Shown here: one piece after another, positions 39,576 through 40,454 of the stretch
How the letters are laid out: each line of letters opens with the position of its first letter
Position numbering within the stretch: the first letter of the stretch is position 1
NCBI GenBank assembly: GCA_947466535.1
Contig: CANIEV010000014.1
Location: 1 to 40,454 of the forward strand
Length of the DNA: 40,454 bases
Reading direction: 5' to 3'
Source: Betaproteobacteria bacterium
GTDB lineage: Bacteria > Pseudomonadota > Gammaproteobacteria > Burkholderiales > SG8-39
Position numbers and translations under genes: made by a program
The notes under the pieces: model-generated
The model's database searches: none
Told to the model about the DNA's origin: nothing
What the model saw: the letters and a program-made list of their open reading frames with translations, nothing else

Positions 39576-40454
39576 TCAGCCGACCTGTGCGAGTTCGAGC
39601 GGGGTGCCGATCAGGCACTCGGCCTGCTTCGGGCGCACCACCATGAAGTCCGACAGCATGCAGCCGACATCGGGCTTCCACTTCGAATCGTGCAGGTCCA
39701 CGTTGTTGCCGAAGGTCATGCCTTCCTCCAGCACCATGTCCCCGATCCGGTGCGCATTCAGCGAATTGCTGCCGAAGCACTCCTTGTACACGCAGGTCGG
39801 GAATTCCGGCGACGCGGTGCCCATCGCATGGAATCCCAGTTCCACCCAGTCCAGACCCGCCTTGTCCGCCGGCTTCCTGATGATCTCCAGCGCCTCGCGG
39901 ATGGTGCGCCCCGCTGTGAGCGCCTCCTTGCTCGCCTGCAGGCACTCCACCGACACCGACCAGATGTTGAGCAGTTCCCTGGGCGCCTTCTTGCCCAGGT
40001 ACACCGTGTACTCGGTGTGGCAGCGATAGCCGCCGTACTTGGTGTGCCACTCGGCGACGATGATGTCGCCCTCTTTCAACGGCCGCATGCTCGGGGTGAG
40101 CGGCTGCTCGCAGCCGTGCAGAAGGTGCCAGAGTTCGTTCGAGGGATGCTCGACCGGGCCTGCGGCGAACAGGTTGAAGATGTTGGGGTCCCCGCCGTTG
40201 GCAATCTGGGTCTTGATCATCTCGCCGTACACCACCGCGTCCGGCACACCCGGTCGCGCGGTGTTCACCATCGCGTCGATCACCTTGCGCGCGATCTTGC
40301 CCGCCTTGCGCAGCATGTCGATCTCCTCCTCGCTCTTGACCATGCGCATCTCCTCGAGCATCCAGCTCGAATCAATCAACTCCGCGTGCGGCAGCAGCTT
40401 CTGCAGGGTGAGCACGTCCTGATGCAGGATGGTCGGCGTGGTCTGGATCGTCGA
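39576..40454 (-). CDS. M24-fold (creatinase/prolidase) protein, 5' end outside the window
   Basis: The C-terminal pita-bread domain of an M24 family protein; 292 codons are visible and the frame stays open to the edge. Aligned by eye to the metallopeptidase motifs, the first aspartate is E (VAEWH), the second is H (RCHTEY), the histidine ligand is kept (FHAMG), and the two glutamates are N and S (GMTFGNN and MLSDFM). Four of five metal ligands are therefore changed, so a metallopeptidase is unlikely. Creatinase, a metal-free M24 hydrolase, is a model. It probably is the first visible gene of an operon with two Bug proteins and a monooxygenase. Confidence 0.85.
   Translation of the reverse strand, partial: STIQTTPTILHQDVLTLQKLLPHAELIDSSWMLEEMRMVKSEEEIDMLRKAGKIARKVIDAMVNTARPGVPDAVVYGEMIKTQIANGGDPNIFNLFAAGPVEHPSNELWHLLHGCEQPLTPSMRPLKEGDIIVAEWHTKYGGYRCHTEYTVYLGKKAPRELLNIWSVSVECLQASKEALTAGRTIREALEIIRKPADKAGLDWVELGFHAMGTASPEFPTCVYKECFGSNSLNAHRIGDMVLEEGMTFGNNVDLHDSKWKPDVGCMLSDFMVVRPKQAECLIGTPLELAQVG

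Overview
The window is a GC-rich stretch of chromosome, most likely from a betaproteobacterium (Burkholderiales-like; the genus cannot be resolved by reading). The reasons are the gene order mrcA / pilMNOPQ / aroK-aroB / gltB-gltD, the cytochrome c4-resB-ccsB block divergent from engB-hemB, an msrPQ pair, lptM-lysA, and Bug-type tricarboxylate-family binding proteins. Coding density is high. No gene-free stretch exceeds 300 bases, and I see no tRNA, rRNA, CRISPR array or transposase gene.

Layout. 1-8141, minus strand: the edge of an unknown gene, gltD, gltB, aroB, aroK (ammonium assimilation and the early shikimate pathway). 8173-10607: two genes that look inserted between aroK and pilQ, namely a small soluble reductive-dehalogenase-like Fe-S protein and a LivK-type periplasmic binding protein. 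10710-15734, minus: pilMNOPQ, the type IV pilus alignment complex and secretin. 15916-19678, plus: mrcA (PBP1A), the tiny lipoprotein lptM, and lysA. 19777-22718, minus: an ECF sigma factor, its membrane anti-sigma factor, msrP and msrQ, probably a self-regulated unit for repair of oxidised periplasmic methionine. 22859-26992, minus: cytochrome c4, resB and ccsB (System II cytochrome c maturation). 27193-29011, plus: engB and hemB, separated by a strongly structured intergenic segment whose minus strand ends in an intrinsic terminator. 29037-29233: a 197-base inverted-repeat element. 29257-31407: a VOC/glyoxalase-like protein and a divergent M20 amidohydrolase. 31518-34601, minus: an SDR-type epimerase, cutA and dsbD. 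34673-35707, plus: a 2Fe-2S/FAD/NAD oxidoreductase. 35764-40454, minus: an accessory catabolic operon of an M24-fold protein lacking most metal ligands, two tandem Bug binding proteins, a remnant of a lost monooxygenase, and an intact FAD monooxygenase.

How the parts work together. Most of the window is housekeeping: cell wall and lysine/DAP, pilus biogenesis, aromatic amino-acid precursors, glutamate synthesis, haem, and cytochrome c. Heme and cytochrome c functions (hemB, cytochrome c4, resB, ccsB) and periplasmic redox quality control (msrPQ, dsbD) are close together. The places most worth a second look are the inserted reductive-dehalogenase-like gene, the sigma/anti-sigma/msrPQ unit with a repeated upstream motif, the structured RNA candidate before hemB, the palindromic element after hemB, and the metal-ligand-depleted M24 protein with its monooxygenase remnant at the right end.
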